This document shows, piece after piece, positions 57,583 through 64,000 of a stretch of DNA of 64,000 bases. The stretch's first letter is position 1. Each line of letters begins with the position of its first letter. The translations under genes and the position numbers were made by a program. Below the pieces are notes generated by a model. It worked only from the letters and a program-made list of their open reading frames with translations, did no database searches and was not told the origin of the DNA. Location: contig NZ_LN868537.1 of the NCBI RefSeq assembly GCF_001261775.1, forward strand, positions 682,001-746,000. The letters run 5' to 3'. The stretch comes from Anaeromassilibacillus senegalensis. Its GTDB lineage: Bacteria > Bacillota > Clostridia > Oscillospirales > Acutalibacteraceae.

Positions 57583-58368
57583 CTAGATGATGAATTTTTC
57601 CTTGAGCTTCTCAATCATGTAATCCGCGGACTCTTCCGGGTCAAGCTGGACAACCGTGCCAGCCGCCTTCAAGCTCTTTGTGAATGTCTGGAAAACTCTG
57701 GTCGGTGAGCCTTTCAGGCCGATATTTGCCTGGTCAACCTGAATGTCTTTCAGGCCCCAAACCTTGACTTCTTTTTCTCTGTATGCATCGAAGATACCGC
57801 CCGGCGTCATGTAACGCGGCTTGTTCAGCTCGGTCAGGGCGGTGATCAGGCAAGGCATTTTCGCTTTCACGATGTGATAGCGGTCCTCATACTGACGCTT
57901 GACAATGACGGAATCGCCCTCCACCTGAATATCCTCCGCATAGCTGATGTTCGGGATGCCGAGGTGCTCGGAAATCTGCGGGCCGACCTGTGCGGTATCG
58001 CCGTCGATCGCCTGGCGGCCTGTGATAATCAGGTCATACTTGAGGTTCTTGATCGCCGCTGCAATCGTTGTGGAGGTCGCCCAGGTGTCGGCGCCGCCGA
58101 ACGCTCTGTCGGAAACGAGGATTGCCTCATCTGCGCCCATTGCCAGCGCCTCACGCAGCGCGGCGTCCGCCTGCGGGGGACCCATGGAAACAACCGTAAT
58201 ATGTGCGCCCTGAGCGTCCTTCAGACGCAGAGCGGCTTCCAGACCCGCCTTATCATCCGGATTGATGATACTCGGCACGCCGTCACGGATCAGGGTACCG
58301 GTGACGGGGTCCAGCTTAACTTCATTGGTATTCGGAACCTGCTTAATGCAAACTACGATATTCAACAA
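57583..58368 (-). CDS. etfB: Electron-transfer flavoprotein, beta subunit
   Basis: A 261-residue subunit with VVCIKQVPNTNEVKLDPVTGTLIRDG at the N-terminus and the GRQAIDGDTAQVGPQISEHLGIPN signature typical of the beta chain. In bifurcating ETFs this subunit binds the FAD that accepts NADH electrons. It is 57 bp ahead of etfA and 26 bp after bcd. Confidence 0.96.
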   Translation of the reverse strand: MLNIVVCIKQVPNTNEVKLDPVTGTLIRDGVPSIINPDDKAGLEAALRLKDAQGAHITVVSMGPPQADAALREALAMGADEAILVSDRAFGGADTWATSTTIAAAIKNLKYDLIITGRQAIDGDTAQVGPQISEHLGIPNISYAEDIQVEGDSVIVKRQYEDRYHIVKAKMPCLITALTELNKPRYMTPGGIFDAYREKEVKVWGLKDIQVDQANIGLKGSPTRVFQTFTKSLKAAGTVVQLDPEESADYMIEKLKEKFII

Positions 58369-58394
58369 ATTTCACTCCTTTTGGCCTTTATCGA

Positions 58395-59534
58395 CTATTT
58401 AATTACGTTAGAGGAAATAACCATGCGCTGCACTTCGCTGGTGCCTTCGTAGATCTCTGTGATCTTGGCATCGCGCATCATGCGCTCAACCGGATATTCT
58501 CTCGTGTAACCATAGCCGCCGTGGAGCTGTACCGCTTTGGTGGTTACTTCCATCGCTACTTCCGCGGCATACAATTTCGCCATCGCAGCCTCTACGGAGA
58601 AACGCTTCTGCGTGTCCTTCGCAACCGCCGCGCGGTATACCAGATAACGGGCTGCTTCAATCTTGGTCGCCATATCGGCAATCTGGAACTGTGTATTCTG
58701 GAACTTCGCAATCGGTCTGCCGAACTGCTTTCTTTCCTTGACATAATTGACGGTCTCTTCCAGCGCACCCTCCGCAATGCCGAGCGCCTGCGCCGCGATA
58801 CCGATACGGCCGCCGTCCAGGGTCTGCATGGCAATGCCGAAGCCCTTGCCTTCCTGACCGAGGAGGTTTTCCTTCGGAACAATGCAGTTCTCAAAGATCA
58901 GCTCCGTGGTAGAGGAACCGCGGATACCCATCTTCTTTTCTTTGGTACCGATCTTAAAGCCCGGGAATTCCTTCTCCACGATGAACGCGGAAATCCCCTT
59001 TGTGCCTTTGCTCTTGTCGGTCATTGCAAAGATAATATAAATATCGGCCTTGCCGCCGTTGGTGATAAAGATTTTGCTGCCGTTGAGGACATAGTGGTCG
59101 CCCTCAAGAACCGCCTTGGTCTGCTGGCCGGAAGCGTCCGTGCCCGCGCCCGGCTCTGTCAGTCCGAATGCACCCAGCTTCTCGCCGGAAACCAGCGGGC
59201 GGAGATATTTTTCTTTCTGCGCCGGAGTACCAAACTTTTTGATCGGGTCCGCGCCCAGGGACGTATGTGCGGAGACGATAACGCCGGTGGTACCGCAAAC
59301 CTTGGAAAGCTCTTCCACGCAGAGCACATAAGTCAGCGTGTCGCAGCCCTGGCCGCCGAATTCCTTCGGCATCGGAATGCCCAGGAAACCGAGCTTCTGC
59401 ATTTTCGCAACGGTTTCAGCCGGAAAACGCTCCGTCTCGTCTACTTCCTGCGCAAGGGGCTTTACTTCATTTTCCGCAAACTCTCTGAAGAGCGTACGGG
59501 CCATTTCTTGTTCTTTGCTCAGTACGAAATCCAT
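58395..59534 (-). CDS. bcd: Butyryl-CoA dehydrogenase
   Basis: A 379-residue acyl-CoA dehydrogenase. FAD/substrate blocks AFGLTEPGAGTDASG and IFITNGGKADIYI, and the C-terminal catalytic glutamate in ITEIYEGTSEVQRM, are present. It reduces crotonyl-CoA to butyryl-CoA in complex with EtfAB. AGGAACAGGT lies ahead of the ATG. Position fourth in thl-crt-hbd-bcd-etfB-etfA supports the short-chain assignment. Confidence 0.95.
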   Translation of the reverse strand: MDFVLSKEQEMARTLFREFAENEVKPLAQEVDETERFPAETVAKMQKLGFLGIPMPKEFGGQGCDTLTYVLCVEELSKVCGTTGVIVSAHTSLGADPIKKFGTPAQKEKYLRPLVSGEKLGAFGLTEPGAGTDASGQQTKAVLEGDHYVLNGSKIFITNGGKADIYIIFAMTDKSKGTKGISAFIVEKEFPGFKIGTKEKKMGIRGSSTTELIFENCIVPKENLLGQEGKGFGIAMQTLDGGRIGIAAQALGIAEGALEETVNYVKERKQFGRPIAKFQNTQFQIADMATKIEAARYLVYRAAVAKDTQKRFSVEAAMAKLYAAEVAMEVTTKAVQLHGGYGYTREYPVERMMRDAKITEIYEGTSEVQRMVISSNVIK

Positions 59535-59573
59535 ACCTGTTCCTCCAAATTCAAATTTACGCCAAACAATTTC

Positions 59574-60413
59574 TTATCTGGTGTAATCGTAGAATCCCTT
59601 GCCGGTCTTCTGGCCGAGCTTGCCGGCGCGGACCATTTTTCTGAGCAACGGATGCGGACGGTACTTCGAATCGCCCGTCTCAGCCTGCAGAACCTCCATG
59701 ATCGCCAGGCAGACATCCAGGCCGATCAGATCGCCCAGAGCGAGCGGGCCCATCGGATGGTTTGCACCGAGCTTCATCGCGGTATCGATCCCCTCAACAG
59801 AAGCGACGCCCTCTGCGTAGATGCCGACTGCTTCGTTGATCATCGGGATCAGGATTCTGTTGACAACAAAGCCAGCCGCTTCGTTGACCTGCACCGGGGT
59901 CTTGCCGATGCTCTCGGAGATTTCAATAACCTTCTTCACGGTCTCTTCCGGCGTAGTCTCACCGGCGATGACCTCCACCAGCTTCATAACAGGAGCCGGA
60001 TTGAAGAAATGCATGCCGACAACCGCTCTGTCAAGGCCGTTGGAAATCTCTGTAATGGACAGGGAGGATGTATTGGTAGCGAAGATGCAGTCCTTCTTGC
60101 AGATGGCTTCCAGCTGCTTGAAGATTTCTTTCTTCAGCTCCATTTTTTCCAGAGCGGCTTCCACAACGAGGTCGCAGTCTGCGACGATCTCATTGGTACC
60201 GGTGGTGATTTTCGCCAGGATTGCATCCGCGGCAGCCTGCTCCATTTTGCCCTTTGCAACTCTCTTATTGAGGCCCTTTGCAATCTTTGCCTTGCCGCCT
60301 TCTGCCCACTCCGCCTTTACGTCGCAGAGCTTTACTTCATACCCTTCGGTCTGTGCAAATGCCTGTGCAATGCCGGAGCCCATGGTGCCTGCGCCAATAA
60401 CGCCAATTTTCAT
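59574..60413 (-). CDS. hbd: 3-hydroxybutyryl-CoA dehydrogenase
   Basis: A 279-residue NAD(P)-dependent enzyme reducing acetoacetyl-CoA. Rossmann motif [36 protein letters not shown] with the catalytic His, and [18 protein letters not shown] are intact. AGGAGG lies 7 bases ahead of the ATG. A 191-bp gap with a hairpin separates it from crt, unlike the tight spacing elsewhere in the operon. Confidence 0.96.
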   Translation of the reverse strand: MKIGVIGAGTMGSGIAQAFAQTEGYEVKLCDVKAEWAEGGKAKIAKGLNKRVAKGKMEQAAADAILAKITTGTNEIVADCDLVVEAALEKMELKKEIFKQLEAICKKDCIFATNTSSLSITEISNGLDRAVVGMHFFNPAPVMKLVEVIAGETTPEETVKKVIEISESIGKTPVQVNEAAGFVVNRILIPMINEAVGIYAEGVASVEGIDTAMKLGANHPMGPLALGDLIGLDVCLAIMEVLQAETGDSKYRPHPLLRKMVRAGKLGQKTGKGFYDYTR

Positions 60414-60506
60414 AATGAAAAACCTCCTGAATCATTGTTGATTATGTTAAAATCCCGTATAAAAGGCTGCATCACAACGGAAAAACACAAATTAGCTGAA
60501 CTTGGT

Positions 60507-60535
60507 GATTTCCCCCGCTAAAAGCAGGGGAAATC
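60507..60535 (-). other. Hairpin in the crt-hbd gap
   Basis: GATTTCCCCTGC pairs with GCGGGGGAAATC (one G-U) around a TTTTA loop; no T run follows leftward, so it may mark mRNA processing or partial termination. Confidence 0.45.
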
Positions 60536-60604
60536 AGTCTTAAAATTCTACCGATATTTTGTATAAACCATGCGTTGTGACACAAACCTGCTGCGGAAAC
60601 GAAC

Positions 60605-61381
60605 TTATCGATTTACAAACGGTTCCGGCTTGCGCTTTTCAACAAAAGCGGTCATGCCGTTCTTCTGATCCTCCGTCTCGAAGCAGCTGCCAAAGAGCTT
60701 CTCTTCGATGACGATTGCTTCGTCGATGTTGACCTGGAGACCGTCATTGACAGCCTTCTTGGAAGCACGGACCGCGATCGGAGCGTTTCTCGCGATCTTC
60801 TCCGCCAGCTTCATCGCCGCGCCCATCAGCTCATCCGCCGGATACACCGCGTTGACAAGGCCAAGGCTGAGCGCTTCGTCCGCCTTCACCTTTGTGCCGG
60901 CATACAGCATTTCCTTCGCCTTGCCGACATTGATTGTACGGGCCAGTCTCTGCGTACCGCCAAAACCGGGGGTGATACCCAGACCGGTTTCCGGCTGTGC
61001 GAATACCGCGTTCTCGGAAGCCAGGCGGATGTCGCAGCTCAAGGACAGCTCACAGCCGCCGCCGAGCGCAAAGCCGTTGACAGCCGCGATCACCGGAATC
61101 GGCAGGGTCTCCAGCTTGCGGAACACGTCGTTGCCCTTTTTGCCGAAGGCTTCGCCTTCCGCCTTGGTCAGGGTGCTCATCTCTCCGATATCCGCACCGG
61201 CGACAAAGGACTTCTGGCCCGCGCCGGTGAGAACCACACAGCGAGTCGCGTCAAGATCAATCGCATCAATTGCCGCTTCCAGATCGGCCAGGACCTCGGA
61301 ATTCAATGCATTCAGAGCCTTTTCGCGGTCGATGGTCATAACGCCCACAAAGCCCGTCTGCTCATATTTCACAAAGCTCAT
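60605..61381 (-). CDS. crt: 3-hydroxybutyryl-CoA dehydratase (crotonase)
   Basis: A 258-residue enoyl-CoA hydratase dehydrating 3-hydroxybutyryl-CoA to crotonyl-CoA. Oxyanion-hole segments KSFVAGADIGEM and GFALGGGCELSLSCD, and the catalytic glutamates in GGCELSLSCDIRLASENAVFA (first) and QPETGLGITPGFGGTQRL (second), are visible. It lies 17 bp after thlA. Confidence 0.95.
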   Translation of the reverse strand: MSFVKYEQTGFVGVMTIDREKALNALNSEVLADLEAAIDAIDLDATRCVVLTGAGQKSFVAGADIGEMSTLTKAEGEAFGKKGNDVFRKLETLPIPVIAAVNGFALGGGCELSLSCDIRLASENAVFAQPETGLGITPGFGGTQRLARTINVGKAKEMLYAGTKVKADEALSLGLVNAVYPADELMGAAMKLAEKIARNAPIAVRASKKAVNDGLQVNIDEAIVIEEKLFGSCFETEDQKNGMTAFVEKRKPEPFVNR

Positions 61382-61398
61382 GTTTTAATCGCTCCTAA

Positions 61399-62583
61399 TT
61401 ATTTGTAGTTCTTCACGATTGCCGCAACGCCCATGCCGCCGCCTACGCAAAGGGTGGCAAGGCCGTACTGGGAATCTCTCTTCTGCAGCTCATGCAGCAG
61501 GGTGACCAGGATTCTGGCACCGGAAGCGCCGACCGGATGGCCCAGAGCGATTGCGCCGCCGTTGACGTTTACCTTGGACATGTCGAGTTCCAGATCCTTC
61601 GCAACGGCGAGGGACTGTGCCGCGAACGCCTCGTTTGCTTCGATGAGGTCCATGTCGGCAACATTCAGGCCGGCCTTTGCCATCGCCTTGTTGGTTGCGG
61701 CAACCGGGCCGATACCCATAATGGACGGCTCAACGCCTGCGGAAGCACCGGCAACCCACTCTGCCATCGGGGTGACGCCGAGTTCCTTGGCCTTCTCTTC
61801 GCTCATCACAACGATCGCAGCAGCGCCGTCGTTGATGCCGGAAGCGTTTGCAGCGGTTACGCTGCCGTCCGCCTTGAACGCCGGGCGCAGCTTTGCGATG
61901 CCTTCTGCTGTGACGCCGGCACGCGGGCCTTCGTCCTTTGCAAACATAACAGTTTCCTTCTTAACCTTGACCGGGACTGGAACGATCTCATCGTCAAAGC
62001 GGCCTTCCGCCTGCGCCTTCTCGCACTTCTGCTGGCTGGCAGCGGCGAACTCATCCTGCATCTCGCGGGTCAGGCCGTACTTCTCCGCCACATTCTCAGC
62101 GGTGATGCCCATGTGGTAGCCGTTGAACGCATCGGTCAACGCGTCGTTTACCATAGTGTCGATGATCGTAGCGTTGTTCATACGATAGCCAAAACGGGCC
62201 TGGGTCATTGCATACGGAGCGGAGGACATGTTCTCCATACCACCGGCGACAACGATGTCCGCTTCGCCAGCCGCGATCATCGCCGCAGCCATGTTCACGC
62301 ATTTCAGGCCGGAACCACATACGTTATTAACGGTCAGAGCCGGAACTTCAATCGGAACGCCCGCGTTCACAGAGGCCTGGCGCGCAACGTTCTGACCCAG
62401 AGCGCCCTGCAGAACACAGCCCATCAGAACTTCATCAACCTGCTCCGGAGCGACGTTCGCTCTCTTCAGAGCTTCCTTGATAACGATGGAACCAAGTGTG
62501 GCAGCCGGGACATTGGCCAAAGAGCCGCCCATTTTACCGATTGCAGTACGCACAGCACCTGCTAACACGATTTTTCTAGACAT
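61399..62583 (-). CDS. thlA: Acetyl-CoA acetyltransferase (thiolase)
   Basis: A 394-residue biosynthetic thiolase condensing two acetyl-CoA. The acyl-cysteine is in [12 protein letters not shown], the catalytic His in [13 protein letters not shown] and the second Cys in [10 protein letters not shown]. The start is ATG 62583 (MSRKIVLAG) behind GGAGGA. It is first in the butyrate operon, behind a promoter overlapped by a Rex-like site. Confidence 0.96.
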   Translation of the reverse strand: MSRKIVLAGAVRTAIGKMGGSLANVPAATLGSIVIKEALKRANVAPEQVDEVLMGCVLQGALGQNVARQASVNAGVPIEVPALTVNNVCGSGLKCVNMAAAMIAAGEADIVVAGGMENMSSAPYAMTQARFGYRMNNATIIDTMVNDALTDAFNGYHMGITAENVAEKYGLTREMQDEFAAASQQKCEKAQAEGRFDDEIVPVPVKVKKETVMFAKDEGPRAGVTAEGIAKLRPAFKADGSVTAANASGINDGAAAIVVMSEEKAKELGVTPMAEWVAGASAGVEPSIMGIGPVAATNKAMAKAGLNVADMDLIEANEAFAAQSLAVAKDLELDMSKVNVNGGAIALGHPVGASGARILVTLLHELQKRDSQYGLATLCVGGGMGVAAIVKNYK

Positions 62584-62661
62584 GATTTTGTTCCTCCATT
62601 TCATTATTCACTAACCCGTTTGTTTGGCTGGATCAGCGGGTTAATCATTGACTTAAGGTGT

Positions 62662-62696
62662 ATGTTAAATATATCACAATCCTGAAGATTATGCAA
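62662..62696 (-). promoter_or_regulatory. Promoter of the butyrate operon with a Rex-like operator
   Basis: -35 TTGCAT (62691-62696) and -10 TATATT (62668-62673), spaced 17. TTGTGATATATTTAACAT (62662-62679, minus strand) matches 11 of the 14 fixed positions of the Rex consensus TTGTTAA-n4-TTAACAA and covers the -10. An AACCCG/CGGGTT inverted repeat lies in the leader. Confidence 0.55.
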
Positions 62697-62919
62697 GAGC
62701 TTCCACCGGGGAAAATGAGAAAATGCGCATTCTTGTCAGAAATTTGCCATAAATTGTCCCGCCTCAGCACAGCCTTGTTCAAATTGCTGAATGTCGAAAA
62801 ACCGCACGAAAAGAAAACGTTAAAAAATTAACTTACAGCTTCTCTGCGGCTTTATAACGCATTTTGTCGCATATTTGGAACATACTAATTTTCAGTTGAA
62901 TACAGAAAGGAGGCAGTTT

Positions 62920-63111
62920 ATGCCAACCGACTTTCAAAACTTTATAAATACCGACGAGCAGGCGCGGAAATATTACCTTTCCCTGCCCGAATACCTGCGG
63001 GAAATCGTCAGCCGCGAGGAAAATCACATCCGGTCATACGAGGAACTCAAGCGTCACGCCGACTATCTGATGGAGCACAACAACTATGCGGACGGCGATT
63101 TTTATGGATGA
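62920..63111 (+). CDS. Small hypothetical protein (63 aa)
   Basis: Not recognised. A helical, charged protein (MPTDFQNFINTDEQARKYYL; SREENHIRSYEELKRHADYLME). GAAAGGAGG lies 7 bases ahead of ATG 62920, a strong ribosome site. The last 8 bases overlap the next small gene. The core Y-Y-L-S-L-P-E-Y-L-R-E-I resembles F-F-M-A-L-P-D-D-L-Q-A-A of its neighbour, so the two may be diverged tandem copies. Confidence 0.6.
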   Translation: MPTDFQNFINTDEQARKYYLSLPEYLREIVSREENHIRSYEELKRHADYLMEHNNYADGDFYG

Positions 63112-63289
63112 CAAACTGTATCAATATCTGAGATCCCACGAGGAGGTAAACCGTTTCTTTATGGCACTGCCGGACGACCTGCAGGCTGCCATGTCCGGGC
63201 AGGCAGAGGTTACCCCACAAACCAAACCCTACCTGGCCTATATTAACCTGCTTATGGATTCAGAAAACGACGGTTCTACTTTTGCGTAA
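63104..63289 (+). CDS. Small hypothetical protein (61 aa), overlapping the preceding gene
   Basis: Not recognised. Begins MDDKLYQYLRSHEEVNRFFM and contains an A-L-P-D-D-L-Q motif like the upstream protein. Its ATG lies inside the last codons of the preceding gene (ATGGATGA), an arrangement for coupled translation. No membrane segment or signal peptide. A promoter begins directly after its stop. Confidence 0.55.
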   Translation: MDDKLYQYLRSHEEVNRFFMALPDDLQAAMSGQAEVTPQTKPYLAYINLLMDSENDGSTFA

Positions 63290-63292
63290 TGA

Positions 63293-63391
63293 TTGCAAAA
63301 AGCGCCTTTTAGAGGTATAATGAAAAACATGATTCCAGCGGTGGAGCGTGTTCTGAAAAACGCAGCCTCTTGCGGCTGTGTTTTTCTTTTG
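63293..63391 (+). promoter_or_regulatory. Promoter and terminator-containing leader of asnA
   Basis: TTGCAA (63293-63298) and TATAAT (63316-63321), spaced 17. About 35 bases further ACGCAGCC/GGCTGTGT forms a hairpin with a TTTTTCTTTT tail (63357-63391). GCGTGTT upstream could pair with AAAACGC and block the hairpin, so attenuation is possible; alternatively the hairpin ends the two small genes. Confidence 0.4.
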
Positions 63392-63420
63392 CCCCCGCGA
63401 CAGAAAGGATTGTTGCTGAC

Positions 63421-64000
63421 ATGGCTTTGAGCAATTTGATTCTACCCAAGGATTACTCTTCCAAGCTCGATATTATAGAGACGGAAATTGCGATCAAACT
63501 CGCAAAGGACACCTTTGAGCGGGAGCTGGCCTCCGCCCTATCCCTCACCCGTGTTTCCGCTCCGCTCTTTGTCCGGCCGGAAACCGGCCTGAACGACGAC
63601 CTGAACGGTGTCGAGCGGCCTGTTCAATTTGACGTAGCAGAGATTCACGCGGACGTACAGATCGTGCATTCCCTGGCAAAATGGAAGCGCATGGCGCTGG
63701 CCCGCTACGGCTTCACCGCCGGAACCGGTCTGTATACCGATATGAATGCCATCCGCCGCGATGAGGAACTGGACAATCTGCATTCCGTATATGTGGACCA
63801 GTGGGACTGGGAAAAGGTCATCACAAAAGAAGAGCGCGTGATGGAAACCCTGCAAAACACCGTACACGGCATCATGGGCGCATTACATAAAACCCAGATG
63901 GCATTAAAGGAACGCTTTCCATCCCTTGATTGCTTTATTCCCGAGGAAATCACCTTTGTCACCAGCCAGGAGCTGGAAGACCGTTATCCCGACCTGACGC
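63421..64000 (+). CDS. asnA: Aspartate-ammonia ligase (3' end outside window)
   Basis: The first 193 residues of an ammonia-dependent asparagine synthetase, usually about 330 residues, a class II aminoacyl-tRNA synthetase relative. Signature stretches are SSKLDIIETEIAIKLAKDTF, LTRVSAPLFVRPETGLNDDL, ERPVQFDV, HSLAKWKRMAL and NAIRRDEELDNLHSVYVDQW. ATG 63421 is preceded by AAAGGA at a long spacing. It uses free ammonia, consistent with the ammonium-assimilation genes at 46-49 kb. The gene continues past the window edge. Confidence 0.95.
   Translation, partial: MALSNLILPKDYSSKLDIIETEIAIKLAKDTFERELASALSLTRVSAPLFVRPETGLNDDLNGVERPVQFDVAEIHADVQIVHSLAKWKRMALARYGFTAGTGLYTDMNAIRRDEELDNLHSVYVDQWDWEKVITKEERVMETLQNTVHGIMGALHKTQMALKERFPSLDCFIPEEITFVTSQELEDRYPDLT

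Overview
The window reads as chromosome of a strictly fermentative, butyrate-forming Firmicute of the Clostridia, most like the Oscillospiraceae/Ruminococcaceae. Support comes from the gene set: a thl-crt-hbd-bcd-etfB-etfA butyryl-CoA operon, LL-diaminopimelate aminotransferase (DapL), DUF1846 and DUF3842 proteins, AGGAGG-type ribosome sites, frequent TTG starts and U-rich hairpin terminators. The taxonomic placement is inference; no marker gene was compared.

Layout. 1-5.5 kb: end of a cyclophilin-like protein, DUF3842/DUF1846 pair, a RecB-type nuclease-XPD helicase fusion and a lone holin-like gene. 5.6-12 kb: a Tet(M)-like GTPase carrying a C-terminal NYN RNase domain, and a secreted papain-like protease with five FIVAR repeats. 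12-17.8 kb: nagB, a CmpB-type membrane protein, tRNA-Leu(UAA), tcdA, a sugar transferase, and a glucokinase-galactose mutarotase operon. 18.1-29.0 kb: a genomic island inserted in the 3' end of guaA. 29-45.6 kb: a long leftward biosynthetic run (dapF, dapL, carAB, purC, purF, purB, purA, glmS and two guaA genes). 45.8-49 kb: divergent glnA and gdhA. 49-54 kb: a PTS IIC permease, hisHF, mntP and a CoA-transferase. 54-56.5 kb: a diguanylate cyclase and a decayed IS3 element. 56.5-62.6 kb: the butyrate operon. 62.9-64 kb: two tiny overlapping genes and the start of asnA, which is cut by the window edge.

The most interesting region is the island. It holds a complete type I restriction-modification system arranged hsdM-hsdS-(ATPase)-hsdR. 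By position-for-position motif agreement it looks like the IC family of EcoR124I and EcoprrI. HsdS has three copies of the 12-bp TAEL repeat that sets recognition-spacer length in EcoR124. Between hsdS and hsdR sits a 405-residue ATPase in the place occupied by the tRNA anticodon nuclease PrrC. It has an Arg-x3-Glu pair and a downstream Ser-His at nearly the PrrC catalytic positions. So the island looks like a two-layer phage defence: DNA restriction guarded by a latent tRNA-cutting suicide enzyme. Its mobilisation relaxase is broken by several lesions, an IS3 element has hit the gene next to it, and no integrase is visible, so the island appears stranded. Its att repeat and the displaced guaA terminator can both be read directly.

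The metabolic genes fit together around glutamine: glnA and gdhA assimilate ammonia, and CarA, PurF, GlmS, GuaA and HisH consume glutamine. The second GuaA has lost its glutaminase cysteine and may run on free ammonia. Butyrate formation appears to be under redox control, since a Rex-like site overlaps the thl promoter.
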